Numbered from the stretch's first letter, positions 7,641 through 13,767 are shown. The stretch: 17,048 nt of DNA from an uncultured Candidatus Saccharibacteria bacterium (GCA_947427985.1 CANEKB010000015.1:1-17048); one strand, 5' to 3'. Numbers and translations are program-made. The notes: generated by a model not told the origin, from the sequence alone.

Positions 7641-7669
7641 AAGCATATTATAAACATTAGCCCCTTTTT
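7557..7669 (+). ncRNA. Structured leader RNA or small RNA with hairpin, pseudoknot potential and terminator-like end
   Basis: Three pairings are visible. P1 pairs 7557-7575 with 7622-7640 (19 positions, one G-U and one mismatch). P2 pairs 7580-7588 with 7613-7621 perfectly (TTTTTAGCT with AGCTAAAAA). P3 pairs 13 bases of the P2 loop (7594-7606, AGGGGCTGATGTT) with 7653-7665 (AACATTAGCCCCT) through one G-U pair, and 7665-7669 are five T. P1 begins at the predicted +1 of the promoter. P3 plus the T-run could be an intrinsic terminator, giving a discrete RNA of about 113 nt; or P3 may fold as a pseudoknot onto P2. The linker of 12 bases is short for spanning the full P1/P2 helix, so switching between the two states (attenuation of the downstream gene) is plausible. 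It matches no RNA class I recognise. Confidence 0.65.
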
Positions 7670-7687
7670 GTGGGCAAGGAGAGTTCA

Positions 7688-8179
7688 ATGGAGAAAAATG
7701 AAAAAACGAAATCTAGTAAAAAATGGCTATGGGTTGTGTTTGGCGCTATCGTATTGCTAATCCTAGTGTCTTGCCTAGGCGGTAAACAAGATGAAACAGC
7801 AAAAACAGCAGATAGTCAAGAAGCGGAAAAGACGGTTGCTGAAGACGTAAAAAAAGCCATTGAGAACGAGTGTATAGATGCTAAATATGGCATAAATAAA
7901 GACTTCAACCCCATCAGTATCACTAACTACAACTTCGATATATATGACTACGCCTATACTGACAAAGGCGACATGATTTATCTCGCGACTTGGAACGGTA
8001 AAGATAAAAAGACAGATAATCAAGTAGTGTTCCAATGCTATGCCTCAAAGAGCAGCGATGGCGCGATCACCGTATATTATATCCAGGCTGGAGGCAAAGA
8101 TATCTGGAAGGAGCAGAGCGACGTAGATTACAATAGTTACAACAAAGACGGCACACCAATGTCCCCGGAGTTACATTAG
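7688..8179 (+). CDS. Membrane-anchored lipoprotein candidate
   Basis: A 163-residue protein; the ATG at 7688 follows AAGGAG by 6 bases. A lysine-rich N-terminus (MEKNEKTKSSKK) precedes a hydrophobic segment at 13-28 (WLWVVFGAIVLLILVS) ending in C29. LVSC fits a lipobox, so lipidation at C29 is possible; otherwise it is a single-span anchor. The outer part begins with an alanine/glutamate/threonine-rich helix, then a compact domain rich in aspartate and tyrosine (ITNYNFDIYDYAYTDKGDM, VFQCYASKSSDGAITVYYI). No family is recognised. It is the first gene of a cassette opposite to the tail genes, behind a structured RNA. Phage lipoproteins of this size often block superinfection, which is a hypothesis here. 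Confidence 0.8.
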   Translation: MEKNEKTKSSKKWLWVVFGAIVLLILVSCLGGKQDETAKTADSQEAEKTVAEDVKKAIENECIDAKYGINKDFNPISITNYNFDIYDYAYTDKGDMIYLATWNGKDKKTDNQVVFQCYASKSSDGAITVYYIQAGGKDIWKEQSDVDYNSYNKDGTPMSPELH

Positions 8180-8224
8180 TCAAGAACATAAGAATAACAA
8201 CTATTAAATATAGGGTTCAACAAT

Positions 8225-8440
8225 ATGGAATACAAAGCGCTGCAAGTAGTTTTGAAGGAAAAACTCATCGGCACAGGATCGAGTGCATTGACGATGTCGT
8301 TGCTAGAACAAACACTCAACAGCCAAGCGAACGATGGCTGGCGGCTGCACACCATCTCGACAACGAGTTCCGGCAGCAAAGGATTTATGGCGGGCGATCG
8401 AATCCAAGCTACGCTAGTCTTTGAGAGGCCGAAGAAATAG
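8225..8440 (+). CDS. DUF4177-like small protein
   Basis: A 71-residue protein. It starts MEYKALQVV, has a helix (SLLEQTLNSQANDGWRLHTI) with the DGWxL turn, and ends in a strand LVFERPKK. That is the DUF4177 pattern: an opening YK strand, an LE..LN..a.dGW helix-turn, and a final strand with ER. The family's function is not established. The start is weakly supported by AGGG 9 bases upstream. It lies 45 bases after the lipoprotein gene on the same strand with no obvious separate promoter, so it is probably co-transcribed. Confidence 0.75.
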   Translation: MEYKALQVVLKEKLIGTGSSALTMSLLEQTLNSQANDGWRLHTISTTSSGSKGFMAGDRIQATLVFERPKK

Positions 8441-8473
8441 CAAGCGCTCGCTTTATTGTTGTCATATCAATAT

Positions 8474-8503
8474 TTGCGCTGCAGTCTAGACGTATAGTAT
8501 AAT
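8474..8503 (+). promoter_or_regulatory. Second promoter of the plus-strand cassette
   Basis: TTGCGC at 8474-8479 and TATAAT at 8498-8503 are 18 bases apart, a good vegetative promoter. Transcription would start near 8510, about 10 bases before the first ATG of the next gene. The -10 box lies inside a perfect palindrome (next entry), suggesting regulation by a dimeric repressor or activator. Confidence 0.7.
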
Positions 8504-8509
8504 ACTATA
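8493..8509. repeat. Perfect palindrome over the -10 box, operator candidate
   Basis: TATAGTATAATACTATA is two 8 bp arms around a central A. It covers the whole -10 element of the promoter, so a bound dimer would block RNA polymerase. No DNA-binding protein is recognised in the cassette; the small helical protein encoded next, or a phage or host repressor elsewhere, could bind here. Confidence 0.6.
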
Positions 8510-8519
8510 TAAGGAAAGG

Positions 8520-8759
8520 ATGGCCATGGAATACAAAAGTGCTAACGAAATACGTAACGCTATCACAAAAAACATAAATATCATCCGCGACTTGTTTAGT
8601 AGCGCAAAGAGAATGCAAGACTCTATCTCTGAGCTACAGGACGATAAAGACAAGGAATTAATGACGCAAAATTTCAATGCCGTAGTCGAATCAATTAACT
8701 CTCTAGTAAAAAGCACAAACAACTTATTCGACTTACTCGAGCAACTTATGGAGGAATAA
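8520..8759 (+). CDS. Small all-helical cytoplasmic protein
   Basis: A 79-residue protein predicted to be entirely helical with heptad-like spacing (IRNAITKNINIIRDLF, MQDSISELQ, VVESINSLVKSTNNLFDLLEQL). It lacks a membrane segment, cysteines or a recognisable DNA-binding motif. Two starts are possible, ATG at 8520 or at 8526; both have purine-rich AAGGAAAGG sequence upstream and differ by two residues. The next gene follows 1 base after its stop, so the two are translationally linked. It may be a partner, chaperone or antidote for the membrane protein, or bind the palindrome in its own promoter. No family is recognised. Confidence 0.75.
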   Translation: MAMEYKSANEIRNAITKNINIIRDLFSSAKRMQDSISELQDDKDKELMTQNFNAVVESINSLVKSTNNLFDLLEQLMEE

Positions 8760-8760
8760 A

Positions 8761-9069
8761 ATGCCCATAGCCAATAATGGCGGTGGGCATGACAAGCAGA
8801 ACATTTCGCTCGACGAGGAATCGATTGACCAATTAGCAAAAAGGATTGGAGCGAAGCCAGTAAAGGCGAGAAGAACGAAGAATGAATGGCGCTCCATCTT
8901 CGCTTTTATACTGTTGCTCGGTTTTTTGGCTATAATTGCATTTGTTGTAGTAGTGGATCAAGTATGGGGTAGTAGGACTTCTGCGACAGATTTAATAACA
9001 ACGGTAGGGACCCTTATAAGTTCGCCCCTGAGCTTCGTTATCGGCTATTACTACAATAAGGATAAATAA
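8761..9069 (+). CDS. Small two-helix membrane protein
   Basis: A 102-residue protein. A soluble N-terminal region (1-45) contains LDEESIDQLAKRI and a basic patch (KARRTKNEW). It is followed by a transmembrane helix at 46-65 (IFAFILLLGFLAIIAFVVVV), a short DQVWGSRTSAT loop, and a second hydrophobic helix at 78-98 (LITTVGTLISSPLSFVIGYYY) with a basic end. GGAGG stands 6 bases before the ATG. The size and topology fit small phage membrane effectors such as holins or superinfection-exclusion proteins, but no motif proves either. It ends 6 bases from the stop of the convergent gene at 9076-9489, and no terminator is visible between them. Confidence 0.75.
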   Translation: MPIANNGGGHDKQNISLDEESIDQLAKRIGAKPVKARRTKNEWRSIFAFILLLGFLAIIAFVVVVDQVWGSRTSATDLITTVGTLISSPLSFVIGYYYNKDK

Positions 9070-9075
9070 GTGGAC

Positions 9076-9489
9076 TTACCCTTCCCCATTCGCAATTTTA
9101 ATGTCCTGCTTCATAAGATCTTGCGCCTTACGTACGGCTTTTTGTGGCTTTTTCGCCATTGAAGCGGAAACCATTGCGTATATGATACCTTCGAGCGAGA
9201 GCAGGTTCTGCTTATCGCGAGCACGCTCAGCATTCAGCATGCGGGTTAGCCACTCATGCTCGATCTCGCCGGCATTCCAGCGTAGATATACGTCATACCC
9301 GAAGCGGGCGATAATCTCTGCAGTTAGGGAGTCAACCTGGTCAAACAGCCGCCTCTTTTTTGGCGTGGCAGTCACTGCCGTATGTAGATTTTCCAGCTCG
9401 TCGGTAGTCAGAAAGTCAGACACCCCAAAGTCCCGCTTCTTGAACTTTGGGGACTCCTTAATCTCAGCTAAGGTTTGGGGTGTCTTCAT
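9076..9489 (-). CDS. Putative tail assembly chaperone
   Basis: A 137-residue, mostly helical, charged protein (AEIKESPKFKKRDFGVSDFL, ELENLHTAVTATPKKRRLF, SLEGIIYAMVSASMAKKP) placed immediately after the major tail protein, as is usual for the tail assembly chaperone that coats the tape measure. Many phages make a longer form by a -1 frameshift near the end of this gene. Here the end reads GCG AAT GGG GAA GGG TAA, no standard slippery heptamer is present, and both alternative frames close within a few codons. The plus-strand cassette lies just downstream, where the longer form would continue. Identification rests on position and character; no family match is claimed. Confidence 0.55.
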   Translation of the reverse strand: MKTPQTLAEIKESPKFKKRDFGVSDFLTTDELENLHTAVTATPKKRRLFDQVDSLTAEIIARFGYDVYLRWNAGEIEHEWLTRMLNAERARDKQNLLSLEGIIYAMVSASMAKKPQKAVRKAQDLMKQDIKIANGEG

Positions 9490-9493
9490 TCGA

Positions 9494-10141
9494 CTACTCC
9501 GTTGGCGTAGTCGGCGTGACTGGATTGTACTTGCCGGTAGTCACATCGAGCCGTTCGTTGGTCGTCAGGCTGTGCGCGCCAGCACGGTAGTCGTACTGTT
9601 CGTAGCCATCATTCGCCATCGTCACTGGATTGTAAATCTGCGGGTTCAGTGTGAGGCTAACCTCAGTTGCTGACGACCCGGAAATCTCAAGCTCGCCATC
9701 AATTGATGGGAAGCAGCGCGCAAATTCCACATCTGCGCTCGAACCGTCATCACACAGACCCTGCAAGATAACAGAAACCATCTTCTGATTACCACATGGG
9801 CTGACCGCAGCTGCACCAATCGCGTTGCCGTCGGCGTCGGTCGCTCCAGTAAACGTGGCTGGATTCCAGCGCCCGAGAGCTTTGAAGATTTCCGCCCATA
9901 CGTCAGCCTGGAAGGTGACGGTAGCTTGGAAGTCATCATAGCTACCCGCAATCGGTTTGTGAGTAGTACCAGCTTGGGTTTCTCGGTCACGGATCCGCTC
10001 CGAGATATTGAACGAAGCTACCGTGTCTTGCCCAAGATTGGCGCTGGTGATAGTGAACGTAACCCAATCTGCGTCGGCATTCTCGCGCGAGCGAAAGACT
10101 AAGCGTTGCATCTGAGAGATGTCTTTAATCCCTGTTGCCAT
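9494..10141 (-). CDS. Major tail protein (tail tube subunit)
   Basis: A 215-residue protein with a good ribosome site (AGGAG, 7 bases before the ATG). It opens MATGIKDISQMQRLVFRSR and is beta-rich throughout, with features common in siphovirus tube proteins: an early repeated-strand region (WVTFTITSANLG), a region with TVTFQADVWAEIFKAL, a mid-protein CDDGSSADVEFARCFPSIDG and a strand EVSLTLNPQIYNP. The C-terminus is a flexible threonine/proline tail (NPVTPTTPTE). It lies between the tail terminator candidate and the assembly chaperone candidate, the expected position. Most abundant tail protein, forming the stacked rings through which DNA passes. Confidence 0.8.
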   Translation of the reverse strand: MATGIKDISQMQRLVFRSRENADADWVTFTITSANLGQDTVASFNISERIRDRETQAGTTHKPIAGSYDDFQATVTFQADVWAEIFKALGRWNPATFTGATDADGNAIGAAAVSPCGNQKMVSVILQGLCDDGSSADVEFARCFPSIDGELEISGSSATEVSLTLNPQIYNPVTMANDGYEQYDYRAGAHSLTTNERLDVTTGKYNPVTPTTPTE

Positions 10142-10142
10142 T

Positions 10143-10583
10143 CTATTCTCCTTTAAAATCTGTTAAGTTGTAAATAATCTGTGCGGAAGCGATCTTGATA
10201 ATGTTTCCGTCGGGCGTTGCTCCGGCATTCTCCGGCGTCGTAGTAGGCTGTATGCGGATATTCTCAAAGTCATACTCGATTTCTCCCGCAGAACCCTCTA
10301 GGCGGCAAATAGAAGCATTATGAAGCAGCCATTCAAGTAGTATTTGCTGGACTAATTCTGTCTTTGCTTTGTTGTTGTAGCAAACATAGAAATCCACTGT
10401 GTTTTGCAGGTTTTTCCCGCGTTGTCCGTTACTAGCGTCGCCGCCGCGCGTGACAATCCACACCCCCGAAGCCGGCTTTCCTTTGTGTTGGGGCGGATAT
10501 TCTTCCCAATAGAAGTCTTCATTCTTCTTGAGACCCGCCACCTGTTCTTCGGCTATCCGGTTGAATAGTGCCAGCGTAATCAT
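10143..10583 (-). CDS. Putative tail terminator/completion protein
   Basis: A 146-residue protein from the ATG at 10583, which overlaps the previous stop (ATGA); an upstream extension in the same frame (to 10613) is basic and unlikely. It contains WEEYPPQHKGKPASGVWIVTR and TVDFYVCYNNKAKTELVQQIL, then an alternating alpha/beta order as in minor capsid or tail terminator proteins that cap the tube and join it to the head. The position between the HK97 gp10-like protein and the major tail protein fits. Family assignment is by order and general character. Confidence 0.65.
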   Translation of the reverse strand: MITLALFNRIAEEQVAGLKKNEDFYWEEYPPQHKGKPASGVWIVTRGGDASNGQRGKNLQNTVDFYVCYNNKAKTELVQQILLEWLLHNASICRLEGSAGEIEYDFENIRIQPTTTPENAGATPDGNIIKIASAQIIYNLTDFKGE

Positions 10584-10915
10584 ACGACGTCTCCGTAGTA
10601 CTCCTGAACCCAATTACCTTTGAGCGTATTCCTTAGGGAATTTCTCATATAGCGGCTCTTTCTTTTGTTCTCGTACTCCTGCTTGAGCGCGTATGGCACG
10701 CTGTAATTCTTGTGCCTTCCACCTGCGATAACCAGGATTACGTTATCGCTCTTATCCTGTACTCGGATCGAGCCCGCAAGGTCACCAGTCAAGACCGGGG
10801 CACTATCGTGAGCTAGTTCAGCGATATCGCCAGCAAGCTTGAAGGTATCAGTCTTAAAATTTTTCTGCATCTTCTTAAAAGCCGACTGGTTTATCTTGAT
10901 GCTCACCTTACTCAT
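10580..10915 (-). CDS. HK97 gp10-like head-tail joining protein
   Basis: A 111-residue basic protein. The pattern of an N-terminal helix, then APVLTGDLAGSIRVQ, a VPYALKQEYENK segment and a final RYMRNSLRNTLKGNW helix is that of the HK97 gp10-like family of minor tail/head-tail proteins. GGAGG lies 6 bases before the ATG and the gene overlaps its upstream neighbour by 8 bases. It acts in completing the neck between connector and tail. Confidence 0.8.
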   Translation of the reverse strand: MSKVSIKINQSAFKKMQKNFKTDTFKLAGDIAELAHDSAPVLTGDLAGSIRVQDKSDNVILVIAGGRHKNYSVPYALKQEYENKRKSRYMRNSLRNTLKGNWVQEYYGDVV

Positions 10916-11282
10916 CTACGACCTCCATCCCCGACCGCGCTAGCGCTAGTTCGTAATGCTCAATCTCGCCGGTATCCTGATTCTTTGCCACGCCGACGTT
11001 GATAATGTCGTAGTTGTCAAAGATGTCACTTTGCAATGCATAATCCGCCATCAATTCTGCCGGGGTCACAGCCGGCAAATCTTCAGGCTTTACATACAGT
11101 AACAGACCCGCAGTAATACCATCCGCCTTAGGCGTGTTATAGAGCACCGCCTTGTCGGCTTCGGTTTCGATTGCATTCACGGCACGTAGGGGCTTAGCCA
11201 CATCTCCTACCTCTGTCCCGCGCTTGATGGTTAGCCATTGCCATGGTACCATCGCCTCCGGAAAAGCCTCAAAGACATTCAT
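10908..11282 (-). CDS. Putative head-tail adaptor protein
   Basis: A 124-residue protein from the ATG at 11282 (AGGTG just upstream); ATG at 11294 is an in-frame alternative. It contains FPEAMVPWQWLTIKRGTEVG, a beta-barrel-like opening typical of head closure proteins, and a C-terminal VGVAKNQDTGEIEHYELAL. It lies between the connector and the gp10-like gene and overlaps both, which is the normal place for the head completion or stopper protein. I do not identify a specific family. Confidence 0.6.
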   Translation of the reverse strand: MNVFEAFPEAMVPWQWLTIKRGTEVGDVAKPLRAVNAIETEADKAVLYNTPKADGITAGLLLYVKPEDLPAVTPAELMADYALQSDIFDNYDIINVGVAKNQDTGEIEHYELALARSGMEVVDE

Positions 11283-11646
11283 AGCACCTCGCATTCCGCT
11301 CTACGACCAGCGAGCTACCGCAGTTCGAGTATTTCTCGATTAGGTCGCCAAAATTTTCAGCTACCCGTCCAAGGGCAGTTGTAGCTTTTTGGCTTTGGAA
11401 ACTAATCGTAAAGTTCCGCACACTTTTGCTAGAAATCTTACCCTCGCCTTTGCCTCGTGTCTCCAAAACAGCGCCCATGAAGTTGGCGAGCAACATCTTG
11501 AAATCTTCAGGCATCGGGTCAGGTAGCTTCTCTAAACATAGAAATGACGCAAGTCTCATTTCTGCCACCTCAAGCAAAACCTGCCAATTCTCCTCGGAGA
11601 AGGTAATTGTTGTGTTAGTGAATAGTCTAAATTCGTCCTGCGTCAT
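11269..11646 (-). CDS. Phage gp6-like head-tail connector
   Basis: A 125-residue protein with a good ribosome site (AGGAG, 6 bases before the ATG). It is largely helical: ENWQVLLEVAEMRLASFL, then PMPEDFKMLLANFMGAVL, followed by GEGKISSKSVRNFTISF. This matches small connector proteins (HK97 gp6/SPP1 gp15 type) that bind beneath the portal. It follows the capsid gene by 12 bases. The C-terminus is short and cysteine-rich (CGSSLVVERNARCYECL), with three cysteines in 17 residues, which is unusual for the family. Confidence 0.75.
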   Translation of the reverse strand: MTQDEFRLFTNTTITFSEENWQVLLEVAEMRLASFLCLEKLPDPMPEDFKMLLANFMGAVLETRGKGEGKISSKSVRNFTISFQSQKATTALGRVAENFGDLIEKYSNCGSSLVVERNARCYECL

Positions 11647-11658
11647 TATAAACTCCTG

Positions 11659-12978
11659 CTATTTCGAGCTTGCACGAGCGGCAGCAACTGGAGCAATTGC
11701 TACGGCTGATTTGTACTCACCTAGAGCCCCGCCACGTGGGGTTTCGTCAAGCAAGATATTCTCGTTGGTGCTTGTATCAAAATCAGTATGAGCGTTCACC
11801 GTATTGTCACCAACCATCTTATATGCCTTGTCGACCACAAGATACGCATCGTTGGTATCGTCATCCATCCACTGCGGGGTATACACACGCATAACGCGGA
11901 AGAGGTCTTCCAACGTTGTACCTGGCTGGACAAGATAGTCGTTACCTAGGCGAGCAGTAAGCGCCGTAGTGACCCAGCTATTCTTTGCCACGATAAACTG
12001 ACGACCTTCCGTTCGGATGAGAGAACGAGCCTTGATAATAGTATCGTAAGCGTTGTCGCCAGTGACTTGAGTATAAGTCGAAGCAGCAAGTGCACCGAAC
12101 CCAGTAGTGGCGGCAGCGTCGGCTTTGATAGAAGTAAAGCCGCGCCCGTCACGAGACATTCGCCGGTCAGCAGCACCTTCGGCTGGGGCCGTGCGGCCGT
12201 CGCCCCGAATTGCCGCGCGCTCGATCTCGCGGATGATTGCGTCAACCAATTCGCGAGCACGAAAGTCAATAAGCTTCGGATTCTCCCAAAGATCAATAGC
12301 ATTCAGTGCTAAACGCTTGTAGACCATAAGAGCCGCAATCTCTCGGTTAGTCATCCCGAGCTCTTGGTCAACCTTCTTATCTCCCGGTTTGTGCCCGCCC
12401 GCACGCGCAAGCTCTTCACTTCCAGCTACGACGTCAGCAATGTCGATATTCACCCTATGACCGTTAATAAACTCGAAGTGCCCGATAATGCCATCCGGTT
12501 TTTCCAATGCGCTTCGGAACATCGTCACAGTGTCCGAAGGTGTAGGTAACCCCGTGATTCCATCAAGGTTAATGTGTTTTTGAAGCTCGTTCCGCCATAG
12601 ACTGTCGAATGCAGCGCCCATCTTGCCGGCCTGCTTGAGAGTTCTAGCAAACGCATGATAGGCGCTATCGCTTGTCAGCCAGTCTTTAGCTTGCGCAACT
12701 TCTTGTCGTACCCCGTCGACCTTGTGCACTACTGTGATTGGCATATGCAGAGTTTTAGAATCCTTCTTCTCCCGAGTTGCCGGCTCTTTTTCCAGCGGCT
12801 TGTCCTCAGTTTTAGTGTCGCCTTCTGCCTCTGCATTGTCGCGAGCAGTCGGTTCAGTTTGTGACTCCGGAGCACTAGTCGTGAAGTCGTCAATTACTTC
12901 GTCTACTGCTTCGTTGATACGGCGCATCATTGCTGCGCGTTCATCGGGAGTCAGAGCGTCGTTTGTGGTTTTGCCCAT
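11659..12978 (-). CDS. Major capsid protein from an internal in-frame start
   Basis: Inside the fusion gene, ATG at 12978 is preceded by AAGGAG with 7 bases of spacing, as good as any ribosome site in the window. It is in frame with the protease start (difference 585 bases). The product would be 439 residues: a charged 100-residue leader (MGKTTNDALTPDERAAMMRR onward), then the HK97-fold capsid. This would supply capsid subunits in large excess over the protease fusion, like nested scaffold genes in other phages. The site is seen; its use is inferred. Confidence 0.7.
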   Translation of the reverse strand: MGKTTNDALTPDERAAMMRRINEAVDEVIDDFTTSAPESQTEPTARDNAEAEGDTKTEDKPLEKEPATREKKDSKTLHMPITVVHKVDGVRQEVAQAKDWLTSDSAYHAFARTLKQAGKMGAAFDSLWRNELQKHINLDGITGLPTPSDTVTMFRSALEKPDGIIGHFEFINGHRVNIDIADVVAGSEELARAGGHKPGDKKVDQELGMTNREIAALMVYKRLALNAIDLWENPKLIDFRARELVDAIIREIERAAIRGDGRTAPAEGAADRRMSRDGRGFTSIKADAAATTGFGALAASTYTQVTGDNAYDTIIKARSLIRTEGRQFIVAKNSWVTTALTARLGNDYLVQPGTTLEDLFRVMRVYTPQWMDDDTNDAYLVVDKAYKMVGDNTVNAHTDFDTSTNENILLDETPRGGALGEYKSAVAIAPVAAARASSK

Positions 12979-13563
12979 TTCTTTCTCCTTATTTTCTTTA
13001 TTGCCATACGCCTCGGTCGCCCCTTCTGAGCCTCTGACTTTAGCCTTATGGTCGGTTGTTCTAGCGCGCGGATCGTTACCTGTCAGCACCATCGAGATCT
13101 CGCGCAGAATCCCGATAGCTTCGTCATAAACTTTTCCATTCCACTCAAGCCCCGGTTCAGCCCACTCCGTTCCGATCGAATAGGAAGCGTCGTCAGATAT
13201 CGCAAATAAATGGTCAGCTAGAGCGTCATCGTTAGCGAAATACACTCGAGCATGCAACCCATCTTTCTCAGTCCACACTCGGCAAGAGCCGAATTGCTTC
13301 TCGACCGTTGGGACTAGGACGCCGTCCTTCTCTTCGCCATGGTCTGCCTGTGCTTTAACGGCATAGCTTTCCGTTTGCTTCTCCGGATCCTTCGCCAAGT
13401 CGTTGACGTTGATAAGCTCCCCGCCATAAGACATCACATATAGGTTTGGAATGTCTCGGACTTCTCCGCTCTCCATTTCTAGACCGGAGTTTGCCAAGAT
13501 ATCGCGAAATCTGCGATTCTTTTGCCGTTTATCAACCGTTTTGGCCATGATTCTTGAGTTCAT
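11659..13563 (-). CDS. Prohead protease-scaffold-major capsid fusion
   Basis: A 634-residue protein. Residues about 30-170 look like a U35/S78 prohead protease: YAVKAQADHGEE (H75), LHARVYFANDDALADH and ASYSIGTEW (serine candidates S127/S129), then GILREISMVLTGNDPRA. Residues about 175-300 are charged and low in hydrophobics, as in a scaffold or delta domain. The rest is an HK97-fold capsid protein (TSDSAYHAFARTL, NAYDTIIKARSLIRTEG, FIVAKNSWVTTALTARLGNDYLV, VMRVYTPQW, GALGEYKSAVAIAPV). Usually protease and capsid are separate genes. The first ATG at 13563 is very close to GGGG, and ATG at 13548 (MAKTV) is an alternative. The gene heads the capsid module directly after repeat copy 3. Confidence 0.88.
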   Translation of the reverse strand: MNSRIMAKTVDKRQKNRRFRDILANSGLEMESGEVRDIPNLYVMSYGGELINVNDLAKDPEKQTESYAVKAQADHGEEKDGVLVPTVEKQFGSCRVWTEKDGLHARVYFANDDALADHLFAISDDASYSIGTEWAEPGLEWNGKVYDEAIGILREISMVLTGNDPRARTTDHKAKVRGSEGATEAYGNKENKEKEMGKTTNDALTPDERAAMMRRINEAVDEVIDDFTTSAPESQTEPTARDNAEAEGDTKTEDKPLEKEPATREKKDSKTLHMPITVVHKVDGVRQEVAQAKDWLTSDSAYHAFARTLKQAGKMGAAFDSLWRNELQKHINLDGITGLPTPSDTVTMFRSALEKPDGIIGHFEFINGHRVNIDIADVVAGSEELARAGGHKPGDKKVDQELGMTNREIAALMVYKRLALNAIDLWENPKLIDFRARELVDAIIREIERAAIRGDGRTAPAEGAADRRMSRDGRGFTSIKADAAATTGFGALAASTYTQVTGDNAYDTIIKARSLIRTEGRQFIVAKNSWVTTALTARLGNDYLVQPGTTLEDLFRVMRVYTPQWMDDDTNDAYLVVDKAYKMVGDNTVNAHTDFDTSTNENILLDETPRGGALGEYKSAVAIAPVAAARASSK

Positions 13564-13571
13564 ACCCCAAA

Positions 13572-13605
13572 GATATTGAGAAATCAGAGCAGGTGGCAAA
13601 TAAAT
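13572..13605 (-). promoter_or_regulatory. Late-module repeat element, copy 3
   Basis: Nearly identical to copy 1 over 34 bp and to copy 2 over the 29 bp core. Its end lies 8 bases upstream of the first capsid-fusion ATG, and it follows the strong hairpin at 13627-13685, so the capsid module would be insulated from terL transcripts and started here. Confidence 0.65.
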
Positions 13606-13626
13606 TGTCTAAAACCCTAAGTACCT

Positions 13627-13685
13627 TAAAAACCGAACAAAACCGTGCAAAATGCGGGATTTTGGGCGTATTTGTTCGGTTTTTA
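13627..13685. terminator. Strong hairpin, probably bidirectional terminator
   Basis: Arms 13627-13641 and 13671-13685 are a perfect 15 bp inverted repeat (TAAAAACCGAACAAA with its complement). The 29-base loop contains an inner stem CAAAAT/ATTTTG. Each side ends in five T on its own strand (GGTTTTT), as in a two-way intrinsic terminator. It would end terL transcripts before the capsid module is restarted at repeat copy 3. Confidence 0.75.
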
Positions 13686-13767
13686 GGCGCGATGTCCGAA
13701 AGATGTCGCTCCAACTATGGCGGATACGCCACAATTAGAAAGCCAATATCTGACAATTGTTAGGTCT

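Noticed and set aside
8442..8453. Possible terminator after the DUF4177-like gene (AAGC-GCTC-GCTT)
   Set aside because: Only 4 bp of stem and no continuous T-run follow.
9076..9095. Programmed -1 frameshift in the tail chaperone gene at GGGGAAGGG
   Set aside because: Not a standard XXXYYYZ site in the right frame, and the shifted frame ends after a few codons.
13564..13599. Extended start of the capsid fusion at TTG in repeat copy 3 (and likewise for the tape measure at 7513)
   Set aside because: No ribosome site lies before the TTG codons, and the extra residues come from the repeated DNA element; the later ATG starts fit GGGG and the family N-termini better.
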